From positions 1 through 29,972 of IMG/VR virus record IMGVR_UViG_3300020438_000175: a stretch of 29,972 nt of DNA. One strand, 5' to 3'. This document shows, one piece after another, positions 7,925-17,300 of this stretch. A model generated the notes under the pieces. It was not told the DNA's origin. It worked only from the letters and a program-made list of their open reading frames with translations, and did not search any database. The number at the start of each line of letters is the position of its first letter. Position 1 is the stretch's first letter. Both the position numbers and the translations under genes were made by a program. Origin of the DNA: a virus.

Positions 7925-10723
7925 ATGTCAACATTAAGAGTAGACAAAATTAAAGCTCGTACTGGTACGACAGTCACAATACCAGATTCTCAGAACCTTT
8001 CAGTATCAGGGGCATTAACCGTTACAGGTACGCAAACCTTTGCAGCTGGTTCATCATTGAGTCTTCAAGGTGAAAATCTTAACTCTGGTACAAGAGGACA
8101 GATCCTTTATTACGATTCTACGGGAAAAATTGCTAAACTATCCGTTGGTTCTTCGGGTGCTGTTATTCAGTCTGATGGTACTGATGTTTCTTGGGGTAAC
8201 ATTGGTGGTGCTCCAAACATCTATTACGTTTCTACTAATGGTGTAGATGCTGCTGGTCGTGGTGGATCTATTGACGCTGCATTCAAGACTATTAAGTATG
8301 CTTGTGGTGCTATTGGTACTCCTACTGCAACTGCTCCTGCTGTTATTTACATTAAGGGTGGTGTTTATGAGGAAGTTCAACTTCCAATTATTGTTCCACC
8401 ATATACAAGTGTTGCTGGTGACACATTAAGATCTACGATTGTTAAACCTAAGACTGGAGAAACTGACTCTGGTGGTTCTACACTTAATGTTAACTCAACT
8501 CTATTCCGTTGTAGTAATGGTACTATTCTTCAAGACATGGTTCTTGATGGTATGACTGGGTATACACCAGGAAACCCTGCTCATGCTCCAGAGAGTGCAA
8601 CTGTTAAAGGTACTTACTTTGCATTGAACTCTGCAAGTGCTATTACCGACAAATCTCCATACATCTATAATATAACATCATTTGGTGATGGTGCTACTGG
8701 TGCTGTAATTGATGGATCATTACATGGTAGTGGTCATAAGAGTATATTGTTCCACACCTACACTGCTATTCATAGTGATGGTTGTGGTATTTGGGCTCAT
8801 AGTAATGGTGTTGGAGAACTTATTTCCGTATTTACATACTATTGTCAAGTAGGTATTGCTGGTTCAAGTGGAGCAACTATGAGAGTTCTAAACTCTAGTT
8901 GTTCTTATGGTGAGTATGGTGTATATGCTGGTGGATTTGATGCATCAGAAACTACTAATAACGGTCAGGTTATTGGTACGATGCTTGCTTACACCAATGT
9001 TCTTTCTACAGACTTTCAGCCTGGTGAGCAAATAACTGGTGGTACTTCTAATGCAACTGCATATGTTATTAATATACAGTCAGAACCGAAAAGACTTTAT
9101 ATTGTTCAAAAATCTGGAACATTCCAAGCTGGTGAAGTTGTAACTGGAACTACATCTGGTGCTACAGCAACACTAGACTCTGGTGGTTCATTTGAGGTTA
9201 ATCAGACTGGTAGAATTCTAGTCACTACCTTTACTAATGCTCCTGTTGCTGGAGATGCATTACAGTTTGCTACAACTGATGGTAATGCATATCAGGTTCA
9301 GAGTGTCAGTCAAGTAACAGGAGGTAGTGTTGATTATAATGTAATTGTATTTGCTACATCAAGGGCAACTGCTGTTCCTGCTACTACAGTTGTTAATTGC
9401 AGAAAGAAATTTAGTCTTGTCCGATTAACTGGTCACGACTTTATGCAAGTTGGTACTGGTGATAGAACAACAACTAATTGGCCAGATAGTCCAACTCAAG
9501 CAGCAGATCCAGCTGATCAGATTGTTACTAATACCACAGACCCAGGACGTGTTTATCACGTGTCAACGGATGAAATGGGTAACTTCTATGTTGGTGAGTA
9601 CTTCAAGGTAGATCAGGCAACTGGTAAAGTTACTCTTGATGCTTCTGCTTTTGACCTGAAAGGTCTTGAGTCATTACAACTAGGTTCTGTTGGTGGTTTG
9701 ATTGGTGCTCAGATTAATGAGTTCTCAACAGACACTACATTATCACAGGATTCTAATGATAAGGTTCCTACACAGAAAGCTGTTAAGACATACGTTGATG
9801 CTCAAATAACTTTACAGGATCTTGACTTTACTGGTGATAGTGGAACTGGTGCTATTGATTTAGATTCAGCAGCATTAGCAATTGTTGGTACATCAAATGA
9901 AATTGAAACTGCTGCTAGTGGAACTACAGTTACAGTTGGTCTTCCTACTAACGTAACGGTTGGAAATGACTTAACTGTAACAAATACTTTAGGAGTAGGT
10001 GGTAACTTAACAGTAACAGGCAACTTCACCGTTAATGGAACCACAACAACAGTTGCTACAACTAACACAACAATTGCTGATAATCTAATAGAATTAAACA
10101 GTGGTGCTGGTTCAAACGCTAACGACTGTGGTATTCTAGTTGAAAGAGGATCTACAGGTGATAATGCTATTATCGCTTGGGATGAAAGTTCCGATGCTTG
10201 GTTCTTTGGTACAACTGATGCTACCAATACTTCTACTGGTAACTTAAACCTTACAGCACAACCTATTGTATGTGGTAATGTTACTGCTCTTGATGTATCC
10301 ACTACTCGTTTAATAACGAATGAGGTTATTGAGAAATGTAATATTGATACTGGCGGTGGAGTAACTAGTACTGTAGCTGTTAATTTGAAAGATTATGCAT
10401 TAAATTACTATGATACAGACAGTGCTGGTAACTGGACTTTCAATGCAAGAGGTGATGGATCAACTACATTAAATGCACTTCTAACAGATAATGATAGTCT
10501 TACCTTCACTTGTATCATAGATCATGGTGGTACTGCTCATTATATGAGTGGATTCCAGATTGACGGATCTGATGTATATTCATCAGTTCATTGGGCTGGT
10601 GGATCTGCACCTGAAGCAACTGATGCTAAAGCAAATGGAACTAGTGTTTATACATTTACCATAATTAAGAGAAGTTCTGGTAACTATAAAATTCTAGGTA
10701 ACTTCAGTGCATTTGAAGACTAA
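7925..10723 (+). CDS. Beta-helix tail fibre/tailspike-like structural protein, 932 aa
   Basis: N-terminus MSTLRVDKIKARTGTTVTIP is a typical virion-attachment start of marine T4-like fibres. From about residue 98 (IYYVSTNGVDAAGRGGSIDA, AAFKTIKYACGAIG, YIKGGVYEEVQLPIIVPP) the sequence reads as a pectin-lyase-type right-handed beta-helix with capping strand, continuing to about residue 340. Around residues 500-625 follows a conserved segment (RLTGHDFMQVGTGDRTTTNW, GRVYHVSTDEMGNFYVGEYF, KVPTQKAVKTYVDAQ), then short TVTGNFTVNGTTTT repeats, an ILVERGSTGDNAIIAWDES module and a C-terminal beta domain (VYTFTIIKRSSGNYKILGNF). The same order recurs in the 1582-aa gene, so the two are paralogues. Beta-helix spikes often bind or cut surface polysaccharide; I see no catalytic residues I could assign, so enzymatic activity is open. 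Confidence 0.86.
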   Translation: MSTLRVDKIKARTGTTVTIPDSQNLSVSGALTVTGTQTFAAGSSLSLQGENLNSGTRGQILYYDSTGKIAKLSVGSSGAVIQSDGTDVSWGNIGGAPNIYYVSTNGVDAAGRGGSIDAAFKTIKYACGAIGTPTATAPAVIYIKGGVYEEVQLPIIVPPYTSVAGDTLRSTIVKPKTGETDSGGSTLNVNSTLFRCSNGTILQDMVLDGMTGYTPGNPAHAPESATVKGTYFALNSASAITDKSPYIYNITSFGDGATGAVIDGSLHGSGHKSILFHTYTAIHSDGCGIWAHSNGVGELISVFTYYCQVGIAGSSGATMRVLNSSCSYGEYGVYAGGFDASETTNNGQVIGTMLAYTNVLSTDFQPGEQITGGTSNATAYVINIQSEPKRLYIVQKSGTFQAGEVVTGTTSGATATLDSGGSFEVNQTGRILVTTFTNAPVAGDALQFATTDGNAYQVQSVSQVTGGSVDYNVIVFATSRATAVPATTVVNCRKKFSLVRLTGHDFMQVGTGDRTTTNWPDSPTQAADPADQIVTNTTDPGRVYHVSTDEMGNFYVGEYFKVDQATGKVTLDASAFDLKGLESLQLGSVGGLIGAQINEFSTDTTLSQDSNDKVPTQKAVKTYVDAQITLQDLDFTGDSGTGAIDLDSAALAIVGTSNEIETAASGTTVTVGLPTNVTVGNDLTVTNTLGVGGNLTVTGNFTVNGTTTTVATTNTTIADNLIELNSGAGSNANDCGILVERGSTGDNAIIAWDESSDAWFFGTTDATNTSTGNLNLTAQPIVCGNVTALDVSTTRLITNEVIEKCNIDTGGGVTSTVAVNLKDYALNYYDTDSAGNWTFNARGDGSTTLNALLTDNDSLTFTCIIDHGGTAHYMSGFQIDGSDVYSSVHWAGGSAPEATDAKANGTSVYTFTIIKRSSGNYKILGNFSAFED

Positions 10724-10742
10724 TAACTAAAGGGAATAACAA

Positions 10743-11666
10743 ATGAGTCCGTTTTTACAAACACGAGGTGGTGGTTCTGCACAGGGGTATAAATCCTCTG
10801 GTGGAGGAGCTCTTGGATTAACTCAAAATACTGCTGTTACAAGAGTCTGGGATTTGATTCAGGGTGGTGCTGTTGACAGTGGTTATTATTGGTTAAAAGG
10901 TAATGGTTCAGTAGGTAATGCAAGACAATTCTATTGTATATTAGATCCTAACTGGATGAATCTCTCCAATACACCTATTGGTAATGAATATGGTTGGGCA
11001 ATTATTGCTAATCATGACGCAGCAAAATTGAGTAATGCAGGTCATCAACCACGCCCAACTGCTCAGACTGGTTATGCTGGAAGTGATGGTGGTAATGTTG
11101 GTGGGGCAAATGGACATCTTGCTCAAATTCCTGAATATAGTTACACTCAACATTTGGAATTGATGCCTTTTCGGATAATGATGCATTGTTGCTATAATAA
11201 TAGCAGCATGGGATCATGGAATACTAATAATGGATTAGGATTTCCACAATCTTATTACTACTGTGGTTGGGGTAGCGATCAAACTATTCCAGCTTCTAAT
11301 GGTTGGTATAAGGTTAGAGACTGGAGTTCTAGTGACTACTATCTTAGAATGAATGGTTCTAATCATGCAAGAAGACTTGCATATGGATCAAGTGATTATG
11401 ATGTTGAAGCTATGGGATGTTATTATCAAAGCAACACTAGTACTCCTTGGCAGGTAGGATCTGGTAGTTCTGCACAATATCCGAATTATATTGCCCCTTG
11501 GAGCCATAGTACTTCTGGAGCTTCAGCAACATTCTCATGGCACGATACTGCTAATTATGGTTGGGATGACTGGCAAGATGGATCTGGTATGGGAGATGGT
11601 TGGGCTACTGAGAGTGCAGGTGGTAATGCATATCGTAATTTACCAAGTATGATGTTAATACATTAA
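10743..11666 (+). CDS. Putative receptor-binding tail protein with fibrinogen-C-like region, 307 aa
   Basis: The N-terminus is Gly-rich (MSPFLQTRGGGSAQGYKSSG). From about residue 45, SGYYWLKGNG, then FYCILD and YGWAIIANHD match the start of the fibrinogen C-terminal fold (SGxYxI, FxVYCDM, GGWTLI pattern). The rest is unusually rich in Tyr, Trp, Asn and Gly (SYYYCGWGSDQT, YDVEAMGCYYQS, NYGWDDWQDGSGMGDGW) and ends AYRNLPSMMLIH. Fibrinogen-related domains bind sugars and acetyl groups through a C-terminal pocket, so a receptor-binding tip is a plausible role; this is inference and the domain match is from memory of the pattern only. Five cysteines are present. An AGGG ribosome site lies about 9 nt before the ATG. 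It follows the beta-helix fibre directly. Confidence 0.78.
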   Translation: MSPFLQTRGGGSAQGYKSSGGGALGLTQNTAVTRVWDLIQGGAVDSGYYWLKGNGSVGNARQFYCILDPNWMNLSNTPIGNEYGWAIIANHDAAKLSNAGHQPRPTAQTGYAGSDGGNVGGANGHLAQIPEYSYTQHLELMPFRIMMHCCYNNSSMGSWNTNNGLGFPQSYYYCGWGSDQTIPASNGWYKVRDWSSSDYYLRMNGSNHARRLAYGSSDYDVEAMGCYYQSNTSTPWQVGSGSSAQYPNYIAPWSHSTSGASATFSWHDTANYGWDDWQDGSGMGDGWATESAGGNAYRNLPSMMLIH

Positions 11667-11672
11667 AATAAA

Positions 11673-12008
11673 ATGGCAGCGATTCCTCTAAACTTATTGC
11701 TGGAAAAGGGAACCGATTGGGACGCTACCTTTAACATCCAGAATGAAGATAACACAACACCACTAAATCTGACTGGTTATACAGCAGAAGCTAAGATGAA
11801 GAAGAGTTATTACTCTACTGCATCTACTAGTTTTGTTGTCACATTTGTGGATCGTTATAATGGACAGTTAAAAATTGGATTGGCTAATGCTGCAACTGCT
11901 GCATTAGAAGCAAGACGGTATGTATATGATATTATATTAACATCTCCACAAAGTATTAAAACACGAGTCATAGAAGGTATTCTTGAAGTAACACCAGGGG
12001 TTACCTGA
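11673..12008 (+). CDS. BppU-N-like baseplate/fibre attachment protein, 111 aa
   Basis: Sequence MAAIPLNLLLEKGTDWDATF with LNLTGYTAEAKMKKS, then a TFVDRYNGQLKIGLAN strand pair and ARRYVYDIIL ends in VIEGILEVTPGVT. This arrangement (ligand-free start, 'linear TGY..A.mr', a 'G.l.l.l....t..l..g.yvyDi' hairpin, 'r.l.G.i.v.p.vT') is that of the small Ig-like beta domain found at the N-terminus of lactococcal baseplate protein BppU and of many phage baseplate proteins; the match is by pattern. It would be an adaptor joining fibres to the baseplate. The stop overlaps the next ATG (TGATG), so it is probably translated together with the 241-aa fibre protein. Confidence 0.78.
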   Translation: MAAIPLNLLLEKGTDWDATFNIQNEDNTTPLNLTGYTAEAKMKKSYYSTASTSFVVTFVDRYNGQLKIGLANAATAALEARRYVYDIILTSPQSIKTRVIEGILEVTPGVT

Positions 12009-12733
12009 TGCCAAATTATAATGTATCAGTAAAGTCTTCTAATTATCAGGTTCTATCAGAACCTCAGAAGAAATACAATGTTGGGGTTAACTATGAGATC
12101 CCCAGTAAGTATCTTCAGTATGGTAATGAGATACTCAATGTATCAAGTTGGGTATTCAATGGAACCAATACTGGGTTTCCATTAATTGATAATGCTGGTG
12201 ACGCATATACACCAGTTAATGATCAGCAATTGATTGTTGCTGTTGATGGATTAGTACAAGTTCCAGGTATTGATTACAGTACTAGTGGGACTAATATAAT
12301 TTTTACTACTGCTCCTACATCAGGACAGAAAGTATATGTTGTAGCATTATCTACAACTGCGGATTTAACAAGGACAATTAACTTTGTTGTTGATGCTGGT
12401 TCTTCACCAATGTCTTCTGGTGTTAAAGGGGATATGACTCTTGATGTTTCAGGAAAAATTGAATCCTGGACAATTATAGGAGATCAATCTGCTCAATGTC
12501 AGTTTGATATCAAGAAAGTTGATTATGCCAATTTTCCAAATTTTTCATCTATATGTGGTACAGAGAAACCTACTCTAGGTAATATTGGAGGAGGCACTAC
12601 ACAACGTATAAATCAAAATACCACACTCTCTACTTGGAATACAGCATTAACCGCTGGAGACATTCTACAATTTGAAATTGTATATGCTATAAATATACAG
12701 AGGTGCGTAGTTTCTATGAAGCTAGCACTTTAA
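12008..12733 (+). CDS. Tail fibre protein, 241 aa, with widespread C-terminal fibre domain
   Basis: Starts at the ATG overlapping the previous stop (MPNYNVSVKSSNYQVLSEPQ). Residues ~45-115 (NGTNTGFPLIDNAGDAYTP, QQLIVAVDGLVQVPGIDYST, then IIFTTAPTSGQKVYVVAL) are the fibre-connecting beta domain seen in many podo- and myovirus fibres. Residues ~135-241 (SGVKGDMTLDVSGKIESWTI, then DQSAQCQFDIKKVDYANFP, EKPTL, TLSTWNTALTAGDILQFEI) are the C-terminal domain shared by many phage fibre proteins, probably a trimeric receptor-binding tip. Coupling to the BppU-N-like gene suggests that the two form an adaptor-plus-fibre pair. Two late-promoter-like elements for the next gene lie in its last 50 nt. Confidence 0.84.
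   Translation: MPNYNVSVKSSNYQVLSEPQKKYNVGVNYEIPSKYLQYGNEILNVSSWVFNGTNTGFPLIDNAGDAYTPVNDQQLIVAVDGLVQVPGIDYSTSGTNIIFTTAPTSGQKVYVVALSTTADLTRTINFVVDAGSSPMSSGVKGDMTLDVSGKIESWTIIGDQSAQCQFDIKKVDYANFPNFSSICGTEKPTLGNIGGGTTQRINQNTTLSTWNTALTAGDILQFEIVYAINIQRCVVSMKLAL
12688..12695 (+). promoter_or_regulatory. T4-type late promoter TATAAATA near gene end
   Basis: Exact late promoter core inside the last codons of the 241-aa gene, 84 nt upstream of the ATG at 12780. A second candidate (12732) lies closer, so this gene may have tandem late promoters. Confidence 0.55.
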
Positions 12734-12739
12734 TAAATA
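12732..12739 (+). promoter_or_regulatory. Late promoter candidate AATAAATA at a stop codon
   Basis: Seven of eight bases match TATAAATA. It overlaps the last two bases of the stop codon of the 241-aa gene and is 40 nt upstream of the next ATG, the same geometry as the exact match at 7876. Confidence 0.55.
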
Positions 12740-12764
12740 ACAGTAATAACATAGGAAAGCACAC

Positions 12765-12770
12765 GAGGAG
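12765..12770 (+). promoter_or_regulatory. Strong ribosome binding site GAGGAG
   Basis: Good Shine-Dalgarno match nine bases before the ATG at 12780. It fixes that start and suggests high expression of the 483-aa protein. Confidence 0.7.
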
Positions 12771-12779
12771 TAAACTTAA

Positions 12780-14231
12780 ATGGCACTGCTAGTTACCGAC
12801 CAGGGTGAGATTGATTCACTCCGTACCTTATTAAACGCAACGCATCAGATTCCAAGGGATTTGGTATTGAAGCTCTATACTGGACCTTCAACAGCACCTT
12901 CAGAACAAGATGTTCCGTCTGCGACAAAATATTTTGAACCATTTGACGCTTCAAATAGTAGCGGATATGGTACTGCACCTAACACAGGATATGATAGTAT
13001 AACTAATGTTAGAACAGAGGAAGATCAGAAGTTCAATGAGAATTATGGTATACTTCTGAATGGTAATCGTTGGACAATTGCTACTACTACTTCTGGTCAA
13101 GGTATTGCAAAAACATTCGCTGGTACTACTGGTACATACCAGATTGTAGTTGATACCAATACTGATCTTAAGAAAGGAGACTATGTTACTGGTACTGGAA
13201 TTCCTGACAATACCTATGTTGTTGATATTGATGGTACTAATATTGAGATAAGTCAGAAGTTAACTGCTACGTCTAATGCTGGTACTAACTGTACATTTGC
13301 TGTTGGTAGAACAACTGCTTCTTATCCTGAGCAAATATTTACATTCTCTGGTGCTGCTGGTAATGTTTATGGTTATTATCTAGCACGTGCAAACAATATG
13401 CCTGTCACACTTCACGGAGTTGTTGATGGTGGTACATTAGCTGCTGCAACTAAAGTTGCTAAAGTAGAGTGTAAGGGAGTTATTGGTAATAAGTATATTA
13501 ACCTCAAAGACGTAGATGTTGATGGTGGAGCAGTTACTGCTGGTGCTGCTGATGGATATGCTATTACTATTACATCTAACGCAGCAAGTGTTAAGAAGGG
13601 TATGTTAGTTAAGAATGTTGCTAATGTTCCAACAGAAACACGTGTTGTTGGTGTAAGTGGAAATGTAGTTACTCTTGATAAACCAGTTACAGGTGGTGCT
13701 GCTTCTGGTACTGCTGCGTTTAGAACTAATGTTGCAGAAGATCTAACAATTGGTATGAAAGTATCTAAATTTGTTGATGCTTCTAATGCTGGTCCAGATG
13801 CGTTCCCTGCTGCTACAGTTATTGAAGGTATTGATTATGCAACTAAGAGTGGTGAGCAAGGACCAACAGTTTGGTTAAATAATGCACTTACAGATAACGT
13901 AGGTACTGCTAGTGATAACGATCAGGTTGATTTCAACTTTAGTGTTATGACAACAGATCCTAGTGGTTCTGCTGTTGATCACAATTTGAATCCTGGCGAT
14001 GTTATTTACATTGCTCAAGGTACTGCAAACGGACCTGATACTGCTGCTCATTACACAGTATTTGAGACTCCAACAAATAGTACATTTACTACAACACCTT
14101 CTCTACAAGGAACTGGAGATGCTACTTTATACTCAAGTATATTCTTTGCAGAACAGTTTACAAATGGTCCATACGCTATTCAAAACAGTGGAGACCAAAT
14201 TAAGGTTACTCTAAATGTCAGCCTAGACTGA
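12780..14231 (+). CDS. Virion structural protein, 483 aa, unknown position
   Basis: N-terminus MALLVTDQGEIDSLRTLLNA, then IPRDLVLKLYTG, and YEPFDASNSSGYG-like spacing (residues ~45-65) form a non-repetitive head domain. After about residue 100 the protein consists of beta-rich repeats of the type 'LKKGDYVTGTGIPDNTYVVD', 'VKKGMLVKNVANVPTETRVV' and 'LTIGMKVSKFVDA', each describing a short hairpin ladder and each followed by an I/VTLDKPVT- or IEISQKLT-like strand. The C-terminus (ESGDQIKVTLNVSLD-like) ends in a beta strand. It has its own late promoter candidates, a strong ribosome site and a terminator right after it, so it is set up as a highly expressed single-gene transcript. I think it is a major tail or decoration component; I cannot name it. 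Confidence 0.82.
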   Translation: MALLVTDQGEIDSLRTLLNATHQIPRDLVLKLYTGPSTAPSEQDVPSATKYFEPFDASNSSGYGTAPNTGYDSITNVRTEEDQKFNENYGILLNGNRWTIATTTSGQGIAKTFAGTTGTYQIVVDTNTDLKKGDYVTGTGIPDNTYVVDIDGTNIEISQKLTATSNAGTNCTFAVGRTTASYPEQIFTFSGAAGNVYGYYLARANNMPVTLHGVVDGGTLAAATKVAKVECKGVIGNKYINLKDVDVDGGAVTAGAADGYAITITSNAASVKKGMLVKNVANVPTETRVVGVSGNVVTLDKPVTGGAASGTAAFRTNVAEDLTIGMKVSKFVDASNAGPDAFPAATVIEGIDYATKSGEQGPTVWLNNALTDNVGTASDNDQVDFNFSVMTTDPSGSAVDHNLNPGDVIYIAQGTANGPDTAAHYTVFETPTNSTFTTTPSLQGTGDATLYSSIFFAEQFTNGPYAIQNSGDQIKVTLNVSLD

Positions 14232-14272
14232 TTATACATAGAGTATACCCAGTTTATATTCTTTACTTTGTG

Positions 14273-14299
14273 GGGGTTGCAGTTTGCGACCCCTTTTTT
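14273..14299 (+). terminator. Rho-independent terminator
   Basis: An 8-bp stem, GGGGTTGC paired with GCGACCCC (one T-G wobble), closes a 5-nt loop (AGTTT) and is followed directly by six T. It lies 42 nt after the stop of the 483-aa gene and 19 nt before the next ATG. It is the only textbook intrinsic terminator I see in the window. Confidence 0.92.
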
Positions 14300-14317
14300 A
14301 TTGGATTCTAGGTTTCT

Positions 14318-17300
14318 ATGCAATACGCTTATACCTCAGAAAGTGGATCACGTATCATTTCCGATCACGGAAGTGATGCTTTAAACAGCCAATCTGACGA
14401 AAAGCAATTTAAACCTAGGTATTACAACAGTATTAAAATTGAAGATTTTGTATATGAGTCATGGCCACCTTTATTAAGATATGGTGGTGGAGCAAGTTAT
14501 GAATACTATGATTCACCTATAACGAGTATTGTATGTCAAGGTGGGATATGCATATATTCATATGAAGCTGGAAATAAATCAGAGACAGTTGGACAACATG
14601 GAGCAAGTACTCTTAGTTTCCTTGCTGCAAGAAGGATTTCATCATTCCAGACTAATATAGGAAGTCGCACTGAGATATTTAAGTTTGTAGGTGCAGCTGA
14701 AAGTAGAGGATATGTTTATGAACCTGATATTACTGAGGATTATAATGAACTTGATTATGGATTGATAACTTCTAATCATACAGCAACAATAGATAATGGA
14801 TTGGTAAGTCACACTGATGCTGTAACAATAACAAGTCATGGAAATATATTAGATGGATATAGAACAAGATTTGGATTTAAGAAGACAATTGGTGAGGCAC
14901 AAGCTAAGGCAACTAATGCATGGGTAGGATCTGGTAGAATATTATCTTGGGGTAGACAAACATCTCCAGCCATATATGGATATATTGTTGATGGTAAGGT
15001 CAAAGGTCTATCTGGTATTGCGGATGCCTCGTTCACCACCAATCGTCTTGGTGGTGGACTTACTCCGCTTGGTGGTACTGCAATTATTGGTATCACAGTT
15101 CACGTTCATGGTGATGGTAATCTTAGAAAATTTGGTGGTTCAGCAGAGTCTGCAACATGGAACCCTGATGAGAAGCAAATGCTCTTCTCGTTCACGGGTG
15201 GACTTACTTCTGAGAAGCATGTAGAATCTTACGCTGGTTCTGGTAGGATTAAGAACCTTGCTAAGGTTGAAGCAGAGAAAGGTACTTTTAATTATGTTGG
15301 TTCTGGTGAGTTTAAGTTAAGACCAAGGAAACCTTCAACACATAGATTATCACATCTTTCTAACTTCACATTAGAAGCTTCTACACCATACTGGCATGGT
15401 CTTGGTGATCCTAATGGACATTGGGGCAACACACAACAATTAGGTGCTGTTCAACTCAAGGAACTTACTGAGTGGTCACACGAGAAACACACTGACAATT
15501 ATAATCAAAGTTCTATTGTTGAATATGTAGAACGAGATTGGGGTTTTGTTCAAACTGAATGTTCAAATATTGGTACTATCTCAACATCTGGTGATGTATC
15601 GGGATCAGTATCAGAATGTACTATTAAGATTGATCAAGGAGTAACAGCGAGAGTTACTTCTGGTCAGAATTATCAAGTTGCGTTAGGTAGTAACTCTGCA
15701 ACTAACTTTATAGATTATGGATTAGTATCCGAAGGTCATAGTCCCTCAGAAGATTGGGGTTGGATACTTGATTGGGGTACTAAGTCTCCATACGGATTAT
15801 TCAGATTTGATCACTCTGCTGAAGCAAGTATCCAATTCATTCCTAATTGGGTTGGTAGAGGTGGTCTTAGAATATTTGGTGCTTCAGAAATTCCTCTTGA
15901 TGTTAGTGTTTATGGTGCTGGTACTCTATTCTCAATGGGTGGTGGTGCTGAGAGTAGTAGTACTTCTGAACAACGTGGAGGACTCACTTCTCTTAGTGGA
16001 TCTGCTATTGTTGGTATTACTGCGATTACCACTGGTTCTGGTTCACTCAAGAAATTTGGTGGTTCAGCAGAGTCTGCAACATTCAATCCACTTGAAAGGC
16101 AGATGCTCTTCTCCTTTACTGGTGGTATTACCAGTGAGAAGCATACAGAATCCTATGTTGGTTCTGGAAGACTAAGGAACTTTGCGAAGTTAGAAGCAGA
16201 AAGAGGAACATTTGATTATGTTGGTTCTGGTGGATTTAAGTTCCAACCAGAAAATGCTATAGAGAAAAATACTGATTGCTATAATCAAAGTTCAATAGTT
16301 GATTTTGCACGTGCTGATTATGGAACTGTTGTAGATCAAAATCCTACAACAACTATAGATTATGGTAATGTTGCTGATAGTGCCAATGCAACAATTGATT
16401 ATGGTTGGATATTAGGAGAGAGAAGTGATCTAAGAACACCATATGGTCTCTTCAAGATTCAGTCTACAACTGATGTTGTTGTCAAGAAACAATTCTCTTA
16501 TGTTGGAATTGAATCAGTAATAAAATTAAGTGGAGTAGCGAGAGTACCACTTGAAGCTTCTGCACATGGTAAGGGTCATATTTTTGTAACTGGTGGTGCA
16601 TCTGAATCTTCAGTAGTTACTTCTATTGGTTCTGGAATTGAAAGACTTTCTGGTAATGCTGTTATTGGAATAGGATTAAGATATATTGGTTCTGGTTCTC
16701 TTAGAAAACTTGGTGGTCTAGCAGAATCTATTACCTTCAATCCTGATGAGAAGCAAATGCTCTTCTCCTTCACAGGTGGATTGACTAGTGAGAAGCATGT
16801 AGAATCTTATGTTGGTTCTGGATTCCTTAGAAACTTTGCTAGTGTTGAGACTAGAGCAACATTTGATTATGTTGGTTCTGGTGGAATTAAACTTAGACCA
16901 AGAAAACCAGTACAGTATGAGTTAGAAGAACTTTCTAACTTCACACTTGATAACTATGCACTCCAGTATGACTTTATTGATCTTGGTGATATTGACTTCT
17001 ATAACGAAGCAAATACCAACCTTGGTTCTGTAAAACTCAAGTGGTTAACTCTTGAGCAATCACATGAGAAACACACTGAAGCATATAATAATTCTGCATG
17101 TGAAGATGCTGTAGATCTTGATTATGGTAATCTTGTTAATCAAAATCTAACCAATTGTGTAGCAACTAGTGGTGTTATTAATACTAACACTACTGCTACT
17201 AGTGGATGTATTAAGGTTGCTACTGGTACAACACTTGCTATTGCTCCAAGCAATACATACACAATTCCAAATCAGTTAACAACACCTTCTGTTACTGAAG

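Noticed and set aside
9802-10302. 166-codon open frame on the minus strand
   Set aside because: It lies entirely inside the 932-aa fibre gene; its sequence is the complement of Thr/Val/Asn-rich repeats, with no own promoter or ribosome site.
10743-11666. Diversity-generating retroelement target (C-type-lectin variable region)
   Set aside because: Although the C-terminus is rich in W/N/Y, I saw no template repeat and no reverse transcriptase in the window, and the ending does not match the Mtd-type variable region.
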